From the NCBI GenBank assembly GCA_030432295.1, contig JAUIHI010000015.1:62001-126000 (forward strand): a stretch of 64,000 nt of DNA, given 5' to 3'. This document shows positions 20,505-28,824 of the stretch, piece after piece (position 1 is the first letter of the stretch; each line of letters opens with the position of its first letter). A program made the position numbers and the translations under genes. The notes beneath the pieces are model-generated. The model worked only from the letters and a program-made list of their open reading frames with translations. It was not told the origin of the DNA and ran no database searches. The DNA is from Anaerolineae bacterium. GTDB lineage: Bacteria; Chloroflexota; Anaerolineae; Caldilineales; Caldilineaceae.

Positions 20505-22193
20505 TCAGTGTCCCATCTTCCGCCGCTTCTGCCATTCCAGCACGGGCGCGGCGTATTTCACTTTCTCCTCCACGAAAATCCGCGTCACGTCCCACATGGA
20601 ACTATCACCGAAGAAGTGCTTCCGGTACTCCCCGGTTTTCAGAAAACTCTCGTTGCCCGCCAGCAGACTCAGGCGCAATTTGTTGGCCGGCAGATGATTC
20701 TTTCCCGCCAGCACGTGGCGGAAGGCCAGGGGCAGCCAATCCACTTCGGCAAAGATGGCCTGGATTTCGGCCTCAGTTCTGTCTACGGATGCCTGGTCGC
20801 CCAGGTCGCAGCCTTCCATCAGCCCGTCGATTTTGTCGGCGATCTGCTGGAAGCCGGGGAAGCCGCCACCGGCCAGGTGCAGGGGGCGTGTCCGGCGAAA
20901 ATAGTCGTCCCGATCTTTGGCCTGGGCACGGGCGCTGTTGAGCATCACCAGTTCGGTGTATGCACCCAGCAGCCAGAGAACCGAATAGACCTGCCACAGT
21001 TTCGGGTGGGAGAAGGAGCGGAAAGAGTTGGCGATGAGCCGGTCGTTGGTGCGGATGTAGGCCAGGGTCTGCTCTTCCAGGGGTTGAAAAGCCGCGGCAG
21101 AATAGTCGCCGGTCTCTTTGGCCTTCAGCAGCAGATGGGCGCAGAGTGCGGTACTCATCGAAGTTACATACAGCCCTTTGGAAAAGAGGGGGTCGATGAA
21201 TCCAGCGGCGTGGCCGAGCAGACAGAAGCGGTCGCCCACCACCTGTTTAGAGGAGTATTGGATGCGCCCGGTCCGGGTCCAGGCCCGGACGCTGCGAGCG
21301 TTGGCAAACTGGGCGGCCATACCCGGATACTGGCCGATGAAGGCGTTGAACTCCTCCTCCGGGCTGAGGTCGGGCCGCTCCGGGTGGATGCGAGGGTCCA
21401 GCAGCAGGCCGACACTGCACAAGGGATTGGTGGCCTGGGGGTGATTGTTGAAGGGGATCACCCACAACCAGCCCCCTCGAAAAATGTGGTGCAGAGTCCC
21501 TTCGCTCAACCGGTAGGGGATGCCGTATTCGGTGGTGGAGCCGCCCACGTCGTTGTAGCAGGGCACATTGACCATATGGGTGAAGATTGTGCGGGAGTGG
21601 GTTTGCAGGTCCATATCCCGCAGGTCAAAGCGCTCGGCCAGCAGGGAGCGGAAGCCCCCCGCGTCCACCACAAAATTGGCCCGGTAGCGCTCCCCTTTGG
21701 CGGTGACAATCTCTACCCCATCGGCCTGCACATCCACTTCCTTGACCGGCGTTTCCTGCAAGACTTCTGCACCGTAGGCCACGGCCGTCGCGGTGAGAAA
21801 GGCGTCTGTGTCCTGGCGGAAGAGGTGCATCTCGTGGCCGTGGGGCTGGCGGGGGATGACCGCTTGCAGGCTGTGTTCTTTGTTCTGGGGCTGGCCCGGT
21901 GTGTGGTGCAGATAGCTGAAGTGGCGTTTGACCCCGTGGGATGTCCCGGCCAGTTTGAAGAAATTCTCCGAGCTGAAATAGGCCAGTTCGGGCACGTCGA
22001 AAAACTCAGCCGTCGCCCGCAGCACCTCGGACGTTTCCAAAATCATCGACTCGCCGATGGCGAATTTGGGGTGGCTTTTGGCTTCGAAGACAACTACCCG
22101 CTGTCCCTGGCGGGCAAGGATGGCAGCCAATGAGGAACCGGAGAAGCCGGAGCCGATGATGGCGACATCGTAGGTTTTTGGGTCAAGATTCAT
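20505..22193 (-). CDS. Flavin-dependent halogenase-like FAD oxidoreductase
   Basis: 562 residues. Residues 8-40 form the FAD-binding Rossmann fold ([15 protein letters not shown]...VVVFEA), followed by AIGESMI. The halogenase hallmark WxWxIP is exact at Trp242-Pro247 ([11 protein letters not shown]). A Lys at residue 80 (FFKLAGT) stands close to where the catalytic Lys of tryptophan halogenases lies. Further on, [13 protein letters not shown] takes the place of the tryptophan-type PLESTG motif, as in phenol/pyrrole halogenases. Substrate unknown and no biosynthetic cluster surrounds it; a non-halogenating oxidoreductase of the same superfamily remains possible. No clear Shine-Dalgarno. Confidence 0.68.
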   Translation of the reverse strand: MNLDPKTYDVAIIGSGFSGSSLAAILARQGQRVVVFEAKSHPKFAIGESMILETSEVLRATAEFFDVPELAYFSSENFFKLAGTSHGVKRHFSYLHHTPGQPQNKEHSLQAVIPRQPHGHEMHLFRQDTDAFLTATAVAYGAEVLQETPVKEVDVQADGVEIVTAKGERYRANFVVDAGGFRSLLAERFDLRDMDLQTHSRTIFTHMVNVPCYNDVGGSTTEYGIPYRLSEGTLHHIFRGGWLWVIPFNNHPQATNPLCSVGLLLDPRIHPERPDLSPEEEFNAFIGQYPGMAAQFANARSVRAWTRTGRIQYSSKQVVGDRFCLLGHAAGFIDPLFSKGLYVTSMSTALCAHLLLKAKETGDYSAAAFQPLEEQTLAYIRTNDRLIANSFRSFSHPKLWQVYSVLWLLGAYTELVMLNSARAQAKDRDDYFRRTRPLHLAGGGFPGFQQIADKIDGLMEGCDLGDQASVDRTEAEIQAIFAEVDWLPLAFRHVLAGKNHLPANKLRLSLLAGNESFLKTGEYRKHFFGDSSMWDVTRIFVEEKVKYAAPVLEWQKRRKMGH

Positions 22194-22217
22194 AGAAGAT
22201 GGCTGCTTTTTGGATAG

Positions 22218-22252
22218 TCAGCAGATCGCACCGGAGCACTGCGATCTGCTGA
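22218..22252. repeat. 13-bp inverted repeat upstream of halogenase-like gene
   Basis: TCAGCAGATCGCA and its exact complement separated by 9 bases, 25 bases before the oxidoreductase start. It could be an operator or an mRNA leader hairpin. Confidence 0.6.
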
Positions 22253-22520
22253 TAGTAGAAGAGAAGGCACGGGTACGTATGATGGCTATTGTATCAGTCC
22301 GGTCACAGCAGGTCAATGGAGGCCCACCCCGAATCGTCTATCGATTTTTGGACATCGCCATCCCACATAAAATACGCTTTTTTGGTATGTTTTCCTACAA
22401 AAAAGTGATATTATTGAAGGGTGTAGCCATGGAGTACTATTGAGCTAGGCAGATAGTAGGATACTATGTATTATAGATTCTGAAATTCTGTGGTGTTCAA
22501 CGGGATGGTGGAATAACGGC

Positions 22521-22582
22521 TATAATACGATGGTGCAGAGATGCATAAGGAAGAATATCTCCTTGATGCCTCTGCATTTTTC
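22521..22582 (+). ncRNA. Candidate promoter-plus-terminator small RNA
   Basis: TATAAT at 22521-22526 is followed, near the expected start site, by a bulged hairpin: TGCAGAG and AAGGA words pair with TCCTT and CTCTGCA, ending in five T (22577-22581). This could give a transcript of about 50 bases, or be an attenuator ahead of the gene at 22697. The -35 is poor. Confidence 0.35.
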
Positions 22583-22628
22583 ATTGCCGACCTATTTGGT
22601 TGGCCGCTGGATTCCCAAATGAATATGA

Positions 22629-22656
22629 ACGGCTAAATTTGTACGGCTAAATTTGT
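22629..22656. repeat. Tandem pair of a 14-mer
   Basis: ACGGCTAAATTTGT occurs twice head to tail, 40 bases before the following gene. Possible regulator site; nothing more can be said. Confidence 0.8.
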
Positions 22657-22696
22657 AAGTAAAAATATCCAAATGTTAGCAGAAAGGCAACCCCCC

Positions 22697-23173
22697 ATGA
22701 ACACTTTTATCCGTTTCCGCCCGGCGATTTTCGGCGTAGCCTTCGTTATAGCGCTGATGTTGTCTCTCTTTTCACAAAGCCAGCTTGCCCATGCCCGCCT
22801 GGCTATGTGCCGCAGCGATCCGCTTGTCCTTCTCTCCGACGGCACAGTGCTGGACATTTCGGCGGACATCGGCGCGCTTTTGTGGGACGTGGAAGATGTC
22901 CACTACGATCTGCACATTCCCAAAGGGTTGAGCGTTGTAGTCTCTGTCTCGACGCCAAACTGGCCGACGACAGTTGAACATTTTACGGTCTATGCGGACA
23001 ACCCGCCCGGAACCTTTACCAGCACGACGACGGTCTTCACCCGGGAAGAGAATACCCCCGTCACCGCCAACTTTCTGGTCAACACCATCTATCGCACGTT
23101 GGACGGGGTAAGTGGTCAGCCGTTGACGGTGGAAATCAAAACACGTGGACTACTTTCCGGCCTGTTCCGTTAG
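22697..23173 (+). CDS. Hypothetical secreted protein
   Basis: 158 residues. A signal peptide (IFGVAFVIALMLSLFSQSQLAHA) is followed by a mature domain beginning RLAMCRSDPLVLLSDGTVLDISADI, then a beta-rich stretch and no further membrane segment. Similar CRSDP-initiated secreted proteins are, as far as I recall, frequent in Chloroflexota, but no function is assigned. ATG at 22697 follows AGAAAGG; the frame extends 8 codons further upstream without support. It converges on the large regulator gene behind a strong hairpin. Confidence 0.72.
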   Translation: MNTFIRFRPAIFGVAFVIALMLSLFSQSQLAHARLAMCRSDPLVLLSDGTVLDISADIGALLWDVEDVHYDLHIPKGLSVVVSVSTPNWPTTVEHFTVYADNPPGTFTSTTTVFTREENTPVTANFLVNTIYRTLDGVSGQPLTVEIKTRGLLSGLFR

Positions 23174-23206
23174 GCCCAGGTCAGCCATCTGTTCATAGAA
23201 ATGCAT

Positions 23207-23259
23207 AGGGGCGCTGGCTGCTGCACCCGGCTTTATGCCGAGCGCAGCAGCCAGCGCCC
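23207..23259. terminator. Bidirectional hairpin between convergent genes
   Basis: Perfect 17-bp GC-rich stem (23207-23223 against 23243-23259, GGGGCGCTGGCTGCTGC arm) with a small second hairpin CGGC-TTTAT-GCCG in its loop. Placed between two converging stop codons, it can serve both strands. It lacks T tracts. Confidence 0.8.
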
Positions 23260-23285
23260 CAACGGATTTAATAACTTTGTGTACT

Positions 23286-26200
23286 CTACACAACCGATGT
23301 CTGGGGTAAGATTACATCCTCAATTTCCCCAAGGGACATTCTACTACCCTCGTCCAAGGCCGAGTTCCAGACTGCCCGGCTCAACTGATCGCCCACAGCC
23401 TGGCAATGGCGCTGATACTCCTCTCTGAGAGCCGGATTGGATTCCAGATTGTCCAGCCGCTTTTCCACTGCGCCGAGCACCTTGGCTGCTGCGTGCACCT
23501 TGCCCACCGGGTAGAGCGCCCCCGCCAAACCGATCAGACTCTCGGCCACCAACTCTGGCTCCTCCTCCTCTTCCACCTCGCGCAGAATCCCCAGGCTCTG
23601 GGTGTAGCAGTCCAGCGCCGCCTGGGAATCCCCTAGCTGCTTCTTGAGATGGCCCAGATTGCCCAGGCAGAGGAGAACGCCATAGGGTTGGCCCAATTGC
23701 CGGTAGAGTTCCAACCCTTCCAGCAGGAGTCTCTCGGCCCGCTCGTATTCGCCCTGCAAACCCAGCGCCTCGCTTAGATTCACAATTGCCACCGCCGCGC
23801 CTTCTGGGCTGCCCGACTGGCGGCGCAGATAGAGCGCCTCTTCGAACAAAAGGGCGGCTTGTGCAATATCTCCCTGTCGAAAGGCGAGCTGGCCCAAATC
23901 GTCCAGGGTGTGGCTGATGCCGCGCTGGCTGCCCTTGGCCCGATGCAAGGCAAGGCTCTCCTCAAACAACTGTCGGGCCTGCCCATACTGCTTGCGTTGC
24001 AGTGCAACCGCCCCAATGGCGTCGAGTATCCAGCCACTTCCCTCGTCATCACCGATCTGTCGATAGAGAGCCAGACTTTGCTGAAGCATCGACTCTGCCG
24101 CGTGATAATCGGCCTGAAAAAGGGCCAGCCGACCCGCACCCCACAGCGCCAGGGCGCGCATAGCCGGGGGCGCGGCAGATTGACGAGCCAGGGCACGCTC
24201 CAGCCAGGAACGCCCCTCACGCAAATAGCTGTGGGCCGCCCACCAGCGCCAGAGGATGCCGCACATCTCGATGGCTGTCTCATCCCCCTCCACTTCCAGC
24301 GACCAGTCCAACGCCGCACGGATGTTGTCTTCCTCGCCTTTCAATGCCTTATAGATTTCGGCCTGCTCATCTCCCATTAGGCTGGATTCAAAGCCCAGTA
24401 CGAAATTCCGATACCAGGCCGCGTGAAGTTGGCGCGTCGCCGCCAGTTCATCTCTGGACGCCAGATGTTCCCAGGCATATTCCCGGATCGATTCCAACAT
24501 ACGAAAGCGGGGCGTCTCGTCCTGCTGGTATTGGAGCAGACTCTTGGCAGCCAGGGAATGGAGTGTGGCTGTGACCTGTGCCGGTGAAAGTGACATCCCC
24601 GCGGCCAACTCTTGCGCTGCCTCCTCTGTCCAGCCGCCCACAAAGACAGCAAGACGGGCAAACAGCCCCTGCTCGTCCCCGCTGAGCAGATCGTAGCTCC
24701 AGTCCAGGGCACCGCGCAGGGTGCGTTGGCGGTCAGGCAAATCCCGGGGACCGCTGTTGAGAAATCCCAGGCGCCGGGTCAATTGGGACGCTATCTCTGA
24801 CAGAGAAAATTGATTGGCCCGGGCCGCGGCCAGCTCGATGACGAGCGGCAAGCCATCCAGGCTGGCACAAATCTCGGCCACAATCGGCGCATCCTCCTGG
24901 CCCAGGGTCAAGTCGGGTGCGGTGGCCCCCACCCGTTGGACGAAAAGAGCCGTGGCCGAAAATTTTTCCAGCAGGTCGAGGGTGACAGGTCGGCTCTGAT
25001 CGGGCAAATTCAGGGGCATCACCGGGTAGATGTGTTCGCCGTAGATTAGCAGCGCTTCCCGGCTGGTCACTAATATTTTGAGAGAAGGCGCGCCACGCAA
25101 AAGCTCGTTTATCATAGGCGCAACGTCTACCAATTGCTCGAAATTATCGAGTATCAGCAATAGCTGGCGGCTGTGCAGATGGGCGATCAGTGGCTCGATC
25201 GGGGCGTTGTCTTGGCTCACCGGTGCGCCCACGGCTTGGGCAATGGCAGAGGGAATGAGTGCCGGGTTTTGGATGGAGGCCAGCGGCACGAAAAAGACGC
25301 CATCCTCATATTCATCCTGGAGGCTGGCGGCCACCTGCAAACTCAGTCGACTTTTGCCGATGCCGCCGGGTCCGGTCAATGTGATCAGGCGGGTCTGGGC
25401 ACGGCGCAACAATCCACTCACCGCTTTGACTTCGCCTTCCCGCCCCACAAAAGGAGTGAGTTCGGCGGGCAGGTTTGTGGGCCGCGGGTCCAGTGTGCGC
25501 AGCGGGGGGAAGTGGACGGGCAGATCATCCGCCACCGCCTGGAATACCCGCTGCGGCTCGCGCAAACCTTTGAGACGACGCAGACCCATATCCCGCATTT
25601 CTACGCGGGGTGGCAATTGTTCGGTGATTTCCGCGCTGGTTGTCTGGTCCAATAGAATTTGCCCGCCGTGTCCGGCGGAGAGCAGGCGCGCGGCCAGGTT
25701 AAGCGGAGGCCCAAAATAATCGTCATCGCGTGATTCGACGAGACCGGTGGCAAGGGCCATACGCACACGCACTTGGGTCGATTCAGGCCAATCTTCCGCT
25801 TGCAAAGCCCTTTGCGCGGCAAGGGCAGCGGTGATGGCATCCACAGCCTGGGAGAAGGCTATGAAAAATCCGTCACCCATCGTTTTGAAAACATAACCGT
25901 TACAGGCGGTCGCGGTCTGGCGCAGCAGGCTGTCGTGTCTTCGCAGCGCGCGCTTCATCGACTGGGTGTTTTGCTCCCAGAGCTGGGTGCTGCCTTCAAT
26001 ATCACTAAAGAGAAAGGTGAGCAGACCACTGGGTTGGGTTGTCTCTTCGGCTGAGGAAAGCCGGTAGCCGACCGCCTGCACAGGCTCAATCAATGCCTCG
26101 TCTCCGGCCACTTCCTTGAGCTTGCGGCGCAGAGTATAGATGTGGTAGCGCAACATTTCGTTGGCATCCTGGCCAGATTCATTTGTCTCTTCGCCTATCT

Positions 26201-26405
26201 GTTGGGCCAGCTCGCCAAAAGTGATGGTCTGTGGCGCTGCCTGGGCCAAGCTGGCGAGCAGGACAAACTCAGTTGGGCTGAGGGTGAGGGGGTGGTTGTC
26301 AAAGGTGGTTTGACGTTTGGCTATATCGATCCACAGTTTGCCGTGTCTTATGGCAGGGGGTGATGCCTTTGTAGGCGCAGTGAGCAGGGACATAAGATAC
26401 TTCAC
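23286..26405 (-). CDS. wHTH - class III cyclase - STAND ATPase - TPR regulator
   Basis: 1039 residues with four modules. Residues about 20-117 are an OmpR/SARP-type winged helix (LSPTEFVLL...YHIYTLRRKL...VGYRLS). Residues about 127-290 are a class III adenylate/guanylate cyclase domain with both metal Asp (LFSDIEGST, MGDGFF) and the NLAAR motif, so it may be active. Residues about 315-600 are an NB-ARC/STAND ATPase (VGRE, Walker A TGPGGIGKSRL). From about 700 onward TPR repeats (DYHAAESMLQQSLALYRQIGDDEG and similar) probably sense a ligand. Start GTG at 26405, or ATG at 26393. Target genes unknown. Confidence 0.9.
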   Translation of the reverse strand: MKYLMSLLTAPTKASPPAIRHGKLWIDIAKRQTTFDNHPLTLSPTEFVLLASLAQAAPQTITFGELAQQIGEETNESGQDANEMLRYHIYTLRRKLKEVAGDEALIEPVQAVGYRLSSAEETTQPSGLLTFLFSDIEGSTQLWEQNTQSMKRALRRHDSLLRQTATACNGYVFKTMGDGFFIAFSQAVDAITAALAAQRALQAEDWPESTQVRVRMALATGLVESRDDDYFGPPLNLAARLLSAGHGGQILLDQTTSAEITEQLPPRVEMRDMGLRRLKGLREPQRVFQAVADDLPVHFPPLRTLDPRPTNLPAELTPFVGREGEVKAVSGLLRRAQTRLITLTGPGGIGKSRLSLQVAASLQDEYEDGVFFVPLASIQNPALIPSAIAQAVGAPVSQDNAPIEPLIAHLHSRQLLLILDNFEQLVDVAPMINELLRGAPSLKILVTSREALLIYGEHIYPVMPLNLPDQSRPVTLDLLEKFSATALFVQRVGATAPDLTLGQEDAPIVAEICASLDGLPLVIELAAARANQFSLSEIASQLTRRLGFLNSGPRDLPDRQRTLRGALDWSYDLLSGDEQGLFARLAVFVGGWTEEAAQELAAGMSLSPAQVTATLHSLAAKSLLQYQQDETPRFRMLESIREYAWEHLASRDELAATRQLHAAWYRNFVLGFESSLMGDEQAEIYKALKGEEDNIRAALDWSLEVEGDETAIEMCGILWRWWAAHSYLREGRSWLERALARQSAAPPAMRALALWGAGRLALFQADYHAAESMLQQSLALYRQIGDDEGSGWILDAIGAVALQRKQYGQARQLFEESLALHRAKGSQRGISHTLDDLGQLAFRQGDIAQAALLFEEALYLRRQSGSPEGAAVAIVNLSEALGLQGEYERAERLLLEGLELYRQLGQPYGVLLCLGNLGHLKKQLGDSQAALDCYTQSLGILREVEEEEEPELVAESLIGLAGALYPVGKVHAAAKVLGAVEKRLDNLESNPALREEYQRHCQAVGDQLSRAVWNSALDEGSRMSLGEIEDVILPQTSVV

Positions 26406-26585
26406 AAACCTTTCCGGTCAATATTTTGAATACTTTTGTCGCCAGCCATTGTAGCCCAAAGATAGCGACTTCTCAATCCGTGGTTTCACGGGCAGGTAGA
26501 TCGTTTTGGCAGTAGTGGTTTACGGCTTCCCCGCGTTCTCCTGACTCTTGCATTTCTGCGTCTCTCTATGTACGCTGTTCCCTAC

Positions 26586-26619
26586 AGAAGTTCAACTTTT
26601 CGGAAAAAGTTGAACTTCT
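26586..26619. repeat. AAGTTC-type hairpin repeat, copy 1
   Basis: 15-bp perfect stem AGAAGTTCAACTTTT with CGGA loop. The same unit occurs at 60366-60401 with one base pair swapped on both arms, and a relative lies at 52907-52943. Located in the divergent gap upstream of the sugar isomerase gene. Confidence 0.9.
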
Positions 26620-26671
26620 TTTACGCACAATTTCGGAGAAACCCTCCCCCAAACCCGAAAGGCAGAACCCT

Positions 26672-27634
26672 ATGCGCATCACCCACATCGGCATCAACGG
26701 CGACGGCGGGCGACTGGACGGCAGTACAGACAAACTCGCGGACGACCTGGCCTTCTTCCAGCAGTGCGGCTACAGTTGCGTCGAACTCTCCTCCATCGGG
26801 CTGGATGTGATTCTCGCTGGGCGGGTCTTCCAGCCCCAATTGGAGCGGGTGCGGGCTGTGACCGAGCGCTTCCCGCTGACATATACGCTCCATCCCCCCA
26901 ACCGGCTCAATCTGGCCCTCGGCTCAGATTTGGCCCTGGACAAAGCCAACTTCGCGGCCAATCTGGAGGTCTGCGCCGCGCTGGGCGCAAAGGTAATGGT
27001 CTACCACTCCGGGCTGATCGCGCTGGAGCGCCCCCGGCTGGGGCTGGTGGATCTGCCCACGCCCGACGAACTGGCCGCGGCGGCCCAGCAGGAGGTGGAC
27101 GCGCTGAAGGAACTGATGCCCTACGCCGCCCAGTTGGGGGTGACGGTGGCGATGGAAAACCGGGACCCCCACAGTTGGGAGGTTGGCCTGCTGCGCCAAC
27201 TGGGGCGAGACCCGGCTGAACTGGCGACCTTCCACGGCGGGATGCTCATCCCCCGCATTGTGGAGCAGGTGGAGGCGGTGGGCCACCCCAATCTGGGCAT
27301 CTGCCTGGACCTGGCCCATCTCTTTCTGGCGACGAATCAGTTGGGGATCGACTATCTGGAAGCCGTGGGCCAGGCCGCGCCCCACCTGCGCCACATCCAC
27401 GCAAACGACAATTTCGGTCGCCTGGACGACGCCTACGACGATCTGGGCCAGCGCAATCCCTATGGCGAGGGCGACCTGCACCTGCCGCCGGGCTGGGGCG
27501 CGATTCCACTGGCAGAGGCATTGCGCCAACTGCCCGACTATTCGGGAATTCTGATTCTGGAGTTGCGTCCCCGTTACCGGGAAAGGCTGGCTGAGGCATT
27601 GGAGACTATGCGGGGGATTGTGGCGTCGGTGTAG
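26672..27634 (+). CDS. Sugar phosphate isomerase/epimerase-like TIM-barrel protein
   Basis: 320 residues of the AP-endonuclease-2 superfamily of TIM barrels. The pattern MRITHIGINGDGG, the YHSG strand, VTVAMENRDPHSWEVG with its metal-binding Glu, LGICLDLAHLFLA and HIHANDNFGRLDD (His/Asp ligands) and the C-terminal LILELRPRY all fit. Members isomerise or epimerise sugars or act on related polyols; the substrate cannot be named. Its 3' end overlaps the 3' end of the convergent gene by 29 bases. Confidence 0.85.
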   Translation: MRITHIGINGDGGRLDGSTDKLADDLAFFQQCGYSCVELSSIGLDVILAGRVFQPQLERVRAVTERFPLTYTLHPPNRLNLALGSDLALDKANFAANLEVCAALGAKVMVYHSGLIALERPRLGLVDLPTPDELAAAAQQEVDALKELMPYAAQLGVTVAMENRDPHSWEVGLLRQLGRDPAELATFHGGMLIPRIVEQVEAVGHPNLGICLDLAHLFLATNQLGIDYLEAVGQAAPHLRHIHANDNFGRLDDAYDDLGQRNPYGEGDLHLPPGWGAIPLAEALRQLPDYSGILILELRPRYRERLAEALETMRGIVASV

Positions 27635-28208
27635 ATTGTCTGGGCGTAGATTGTCGGCGTCGCTTCCACCAGCCGATGGCAAAATAGCCGATTAGCAGCA
27701 GGTCCAGCGTAAGTTCAATGGGGGTGAAGATATTCCCATAATAGTCCGGGTCCCAATAGCTGACCGGGCTGGCAAAGCGGGTGTGGAAATCGAAGGGAAA
27801 GAGAAACAGAGGGCCGTCGTGGTGGTGGGTGAGAATATCAATCCCCGCGTGGAAGGCCGCGGCCAGGGCAAACCAGACCAGCCAGTTGCCCCACTTCACT
27901 CCTCGGCGGTGGAGCAGCAGGCCGACAGCAAAAATTGCGGCCAGAATGAAGGGCGCATGGAAAAAGTTGTGGGGGATAATCCAGACCGGGTCGTTGAAAA
28001 AGAGACGGTCATATTCAGCCAGTGCCGCGCTGGTCATCCCGCCCTCGGCCATCGCGGAGAAGAGGCCAAAGATGACGCTCAGTACAAAAAGCGGCACATC
28101 GGGCATAAACGACCCCAGCAGAAACGCGCCGGTGTGGACCGCGTATCCCCGCTTTTTCAAAGGGCCGTTCAGTGCGGCTGTCATTAAAAAGTGGGATTGG
28201 GTCTGCAT
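27606..28208 (-). CDS. Membrane-bound metal-dependent hydrolase-like protein (DUF457/YdjM type)
   Basis: 200 residues with four hydrophobic helices. Polar residues at positions where the family has metal ligands are QSHFLMTAAL near the start, GSFMPDVPLF, HNFFHAPF and AFHAGIDILTHHHDGP. These suggest a His/Asp metal site in the membrane, as in the YdjM/DUF457 proteins, whose substrate is unknown. AAAGGAG precedes the ATG. The reading frame overlaps the convergent sugar isomerase gene at the 3' end. Confidence 0.68.
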   Translation of the reverse strand: MQTQSHFLMTAALNGPLKKRGYAVHTGAFLLGSFMPDVPLFVLSVIFGLFSAMAEGGMTSAALAEYDRLFFNDPVWIIPHNFFHAPFILAAIFAVGLLLHRRGVKWGNWLVWFALAAAFHAGIDILTHHHDGPLFLFPFDFHTRFASPVSYWDPDYYGNIFTPIELTLDLLLIGYFAIGWWKRRRQSTPRQSTPTPQSPA

Positions 28209-28231
28209 TGCTCCTTTTGCCCGTAGAAATC

Positions 28232-28280
28232 TAAAATGTAAAACGTGAGATCAAACGACGATCTCACGTTTTACATTTTA
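28232..28280 (-). terminator. Long hairpin after the DUF302 gene
   Basis: Perfect 21-bp stem (28232-28252 against 28260-28280) around a 7-base loop. The stem contains AAACGTGAGATC, also found in the hairpin at 31626-31680. It lies about 40 bases past the DUF302 stop. Confidence 0.7.
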
Positions 28281-28320
28281 CGTCAGCGGATAGTGTAGCC
28301 TGTGGCCGGTCTTTCTTTGC

Positions 28321-28731
28321 CTATCCCTTTGACAGCGCGTCCCGCACCCGTTCCAGCCGGGTACGTGCCTCTCCTGCCACTTCGTCCAGCCCGGCAGCAT
28401 CGGCCATTCCCAACATCGACAGAGGATCGACCAGCGAAACGACGCTGCCCGCGCCCTCTTCATAGACAATTACATTGCAGGGCAGCAGCAGGCCAATGTC
28501 CAGGCTCGCAGTCAGTGCCCGGTGGGCCAGGGATGGGTTGCACGCGCCCAGAATCACATAGCGGCGGAAGTCTGCGTCCAACTTCTTCTTCAATGTCGCC
28601 TGCACGTCGATTTCGGTCAGCACGCCAAAGCCTTCCGCTTTGAGCGCCTCTGTTACCTGTCCAACCGCCTTCTCATAGGGGGTGCTCAGCGCAATGGTCA
28701 GGCCAATAGCTTCTTTCACAGGGATATTCAT
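28321..28731 (-). CDS. DUF302 family protein
   Basis: 136 residues, a single DUF302 domain: ALSTPYEKAVGQVTEALKAEGFGVLTEIDVQATLKKKL, the central YVILGACNPSLAHRAL and LLLPCNVIVYEE. The paired Cys (GACNP and LPCNV) are conserved in the family and may bind a metal or thiol ligand. Cytoplasmic, function unknown, often found near sulfur or metal genes, though not here. AAAGGAC precedes the ATG. Confidence 0.9.
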   Translation of the reverse strand: MNIPVKEAIGLTIALSTPYEKAVGQVTEALKAEGFGVLTEIDVQATLKKKLDADFRRYVILGACNPSLAHRALTASLDIGLLLPCNVIVYEEGAGSVVSLVDPLSMLGMADAAGLDEVAGEARTRLERVRDALSKG

Positions 28732-28824
28732 TGTACGTCCTTTCGGGTGGTAGCCCCGTCCACGCTGACGGCGGCTTCTTCCCTATCCTAGCACTCTCCC
28801 CTGCTCTCTGCCAAAGCCAGCCGC

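Larger units (their letters stand above)
22194..22696. other. 503-base AT-richer intergenic region without a supported gene
   Basis: It lies between two divergently oriented genes. It holds an inverted repeat (22218-22252), a TATAAT followed at once by a terminator-like hairpin (22521-22582), and a tandem 14-mer (22629-22656). Short open frames inside it lack coding character. Confidence 0.6.

Noticed and set aside
20508-22133. 541-codon open frame antisense to the halogenase-like gene
   Set aside because: Same reasoning: no initiation signal, no recognisable domain, and an excellent gene on the opposite strand.
22210-22443. 77-codon open frame in the large intergenic gap
   Set aside because: It begins inside an inverted repeat, has no ribosome-binding site and no protein-like composition.
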